Source: Paraburkholderia sp. DHOC27 (GTDB lineage Bacteria; Pseudomonadota; Gammaproteobacteria; Burkholderiales; Burkholderiaceae). Taken from it: a DNA stretch of 64,000 nt. Below are positions 62,063-64,000 of this stretch, one piece after another (within the stretch, counting starts at the first letter, position 1; each line of letters opens with the position of its first letter). The notes under the pieces were generated by a model. It was not told the DNA's origin and did no database searches. It was given only the letters and a program-made list of their open reading frames with translations. The stretch is from positions 1-64,000 of the forward strand of contig NZ_QVQV01000007.1 in assembly GCF_003429005.1 (NCBI RefSeq), in the 5' to 3' direction. Both the position numbers and the translations under genes were made by a program.

Positions 62063-64000
62063 TCAAGCCGCGATATCGTCCACCGCATGCTGCGGCTCGA
62101 CGGGCATGGTCGCCGCGATTCTGCGGCACATGTCCAGCATTTCGCGCAGCGAGCTGGCGTAGCAGTCTGCACCAATGGCGCTTTGCAGATCGTCGCTCCA
62201 CTTCTCGGTGTCGCTGCGCTCCCACAGGCCGACCACGATCGACGCCTGCGGCAGACGCTGCCGCACGCGCTTGACCAGATAACGTAGATGCGACGGAATG
62301 CCGTCGATACGCAGATACAGCAGGCAGACAATCGTCACGCCTGCCGTATTCAGCGAATCAATGCCGTTACGCGAGGCGGCTTCGTGCGGCGTCGCGCGGC
62401 AATCCAGATCGTGTTTGCCGAGCAACTGCACGAGCAGTGCGGTAGCGAGTCCATCGAGCGGCCCCCGTCCGGCAATGCACAGCACCCGATGATCCACGCG
62501 ATTGCGCGCGGCGCGTTCGCAGGCATCAATCGAACTGGGCTTTACGTTGGCGGTTTCGGCGGCCGTTTCGGCTGTGGCGGCGGAGAGAGGCATGTCCACG
62601 CCATCTGCCGCTCTGCCTCCCGAACCCGCCTGCGCCAATGTTGATGACCGCGCGCTCGATGCGCTGGTGTCGTCGCAGTCGTCGACAACGAGGTCAGGTG
62701 AAGGATCGACATCGGGAAAGCTGTCCAGTCCTTCCATCAGATCGTGCGTGGTCGATTCGATACGCGCGAGTTGCACGGCGGTGACGCTGCCGCGCTGCAC
62801 ATCCGCAGCCGCCAGTTGCAAACCCTTGACGGTGACTTCGTCGTAATACGCGCTCAACGAGCGGTCTTTCAGCAGAATTTCGGCCTGCGCGATGGCTTCG
62901 TCGGGGTCGCCTGCGAGGGCGCGCTGGTAGAAGTTTTCGATGGGCGTGAGCGCGGGCTGATCGCCCAGCAGTACGTCGAGAAACTCCAGCCGTCGTACAT
63001 GACGTCCCAGCACCAGCAGACAGAGTGTGAGCGGCGTGGACAGAATCAGGCCAATGGGCCCCCAGATCCAGCTCCAGAAGATCGCCGCCACCACCACCGA
63101 GAACGGCGACAGACCCGTGCTATGTCCGTACAGCAACGGCTCGACCACCTGCCCCACCGCCACTTCGACGGTAACGAACAAGGCAATCGACCAGATCGCC
63201 ATCGACCAGCCCGGACTCACCGCGGCAGCCAGCGCCGTCGCGAGGGTGGCGCCAATCCAGATGCCCACATACGGCACGAGGCGCAGCAGCGCGGCCATCA
63301 TGCCCCACAGAATCGGGCTGGGTACGCCGATAAAAAACAGCCCGGTGCCGATCACCAAACCCACACCTGCATTCACGCCGAGTTGCGACACGAAATAGCG
63401 GCTCAGGCGCCGCGCGGCCTCGTCCATGACTGTGGTGGTGCGATGCAGGTCGCGCGAGCCGAACAGGCGAATGGCGCGATCACGCAGATCGTCGCGTTGC
63501 AGCAGAATCACGATCGTGACGACGAACACGATGAACGCAGTTTCGAGCGGGCTGATGGCCGGTGAGAGAAACCGGCGTGCGAGTTCGAATGGCGACGGGC
63601 CCGGTTCGCGCACTTCCACCGGCATCGCGGCCGGCGCCTGCGTTTCGGCAGGCGGGGCGACGGCGCTCGGTGATGTCGGTGCAGAAGCGGGCTGCGGTTC
63701 CGTAGTGACGTGTTGCAGCGCCTGGCCCGCCGCGCCCGCGAAGCGGTCGAGTCGGCCAATGGTGACGCTATGCACGGCGTCGATCTTGCGCTCGATGGTG
63801 GCCTGATAACGCGGCGCGTTGCTGACCAGGTCGGTAAGCTGGGTAGCAATCACGCTGCCAAGCAGCACGATCACAGAGACGGATAACAGCACAGCCACGA
63901 ACACCGAGGCGACATGCCCCAGTCGCAGACGCAGCAGAAAATTGGCGAGCGGCGCGACGAGGAAACTCAGCAGAATGGCGAGCGTAATGGGGATCAGCAC
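62063..64000 (-). CDS. AI-2E family transporter with long C-terminal extension (5' end beyond window)
   Basis: Partial: 645 residues are visible, and the start lies beyond the right edge. The first 350 residues or so are the AI-2E/PerM-like membrane protein, with helices such as LIPITLAILLSFLVAPLANFLLRL and a late IFWSWIWGPIGLILSTPLTLCLLVLG. After it come a linker and a soluble extension of about 280 residues; its last part (CIAGRGPLDGLATALLVQLLG, a VTIVCLLYLRIDG strand, VVGLW) looks like a cobalamin-binding-type Rossmann fold without an obvious cofactor-ligand motif. The family often exports small molecules; the specificity is not known. Its stop is 12 bp from the efflux lipoprotein stop (convergent). 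Confidence 0.85.
   Translation of the reverse strand: MLIPITLAILLSFLVAPLANFLLRLRLGHVASVFVAVLLSVSVIVLLGSVIATQLTDLVSNAPRYQATIERKIDAVHSVTIGRLDRFAGAAGQALQHVTTEPQPASAPTSPSAVAPPAETQAPAAMPVEVREPGPSPFELARRFLSPAISPLETAFIVFVVTIVILLQRDDLRDRAIRLFGSRDLHRTTTVMDEAARRLSRYFVSQLGVNAGVGLVIGTGLFFIGVPSPILWGMMAALLRLVPYVGIWIGATLATALAAAVSPGWSMAIWSIALFVTVEVAVGQVVEPLLYGHSTGLSPFSVVVAAIFWSWIWGPIGLILSTPLTLCLLVLGRHVRRLEFLDVLLGDQPALTPIENFYQRALAGDPDEAIAQAEILLKDRSLSAYYDEVTVKGLQLAAADVQRGSVTAVQLARIESTTHDLMEGLDSFPDVDPSPDLVVDDCDDTSASSARSSTLAQAGSGGRAADGVDMPLSAATAETAAETANVKPSSIDACERAARNRVDHRVLCIAGRGPLDGLATALLVQLLGKHDLDCRATPHEAASRNGIDSLNTAGVTIVCLLYLRIDGIPSHLRYLVKRVRQRLPQASIVVGLWERSDTEKWSDDLQSAIGADCYASSLREMLDMCRRIAATMPVEPQHAVDDIAA

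Noticed and set aside
1..64000. CRISPR arrays, prophage, insertion sequences, rRNA or tRNA genes
   Set aside because: No regularly spaced repeats of CRISPR size, transposase, integrase or phage genes, or tRNA-like cloverleaf sequence was noticed. A tRNA scan was not possible here.

Overview
The window is 64 kb of GC-rich chromosomal DNA from a Burkholderiales bacterium, most likely Paraburkholderia or Burkholderia sensu lato. Support for this comes from a 2,2-dialkylglycine decarboxylase (DgdA) whose sequence, as remembered, is very close to the B. cepacia enzyme, from Burkholderia-type porin, RhlE and AtoE proteins, from dense LysR regulation, and from an aryl-polyene-type pigment locus. No rRNA, tRNA, CRISPR array, insertion sequence or prophage was seen.

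Layout. 0.2-4.2 kb: RhlE-type helicase, then the divergent dgdR/dgdA pair with four 14-bp tandem repeats between them. 4.3-12 kb: EthD-like protein, LysR/MDR-reductase pair, PAS-GGDEF protein, DUF4239 membrane protein, OYE-type reductase, NudC and an SRPBCC protein. 12.2-19.8 kb: a minus-strand operon encoding a toluene-4-monooxygenase-type diiron monooxygenase (alpha, gamma, effector, beta and Rieske ferredoxin), led by a large DJ-1/PfpI protein and two SnoaL-like proteins, with an enoyl-CoA-hydratase-like gene downstream. Its beta subunit is fused in frame to a complete AraC-type transcription regulator, and TTGCAG-type direct repeats lie upstream of the operon and of the hydratase-like gene. 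No ferredoxin reductase is present.

20-31 kb: AEC transporter plus malic enzyme, a duplicated beta-barrel-like protein, a CHRD protein, cytochrome b561, AtoE, a LysR/aldo-keto reductase pair and a porin. 12-bp-period tandem repeats recur here. 31.5-37.9 kb: a complete ribose operon read rbsK-D-A-C-B-R. 38-53.3 kb: an aryl polyene/xanthomonadin-like locus on both strands (GT2, flavin halogenase-like enzyme, ketoreductase, ACP; divergently a membrane protein, ligase-dehydratase fusion, LpxL-type acyltransferase, LolA-like protein, MMPL exporter, deacetylase, ketosynthase, chain-length-factor-like protein, dehydratase and a small exported protein).

53.3-64 kb: a candidate stand-alone small transcript encoding a 30-residue peptide, an aldo-keto reductase, a hybrid sensor kinase, an EmrAB/outer-membrane-factor efflux operon, and an AI-2E family protein cut by the right edge.

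The strongest candidate for an undescribed system is the monooxygenase operon with the beta-subunit/AraC fusion. It could couple the enzyme physically to its own transcriptional control. The 30-codon transcript, the ligase-dehydratase fusion with a halogenase, and the duplicated barrel follow. All functions are inferred by reading motifs; no database search was run.
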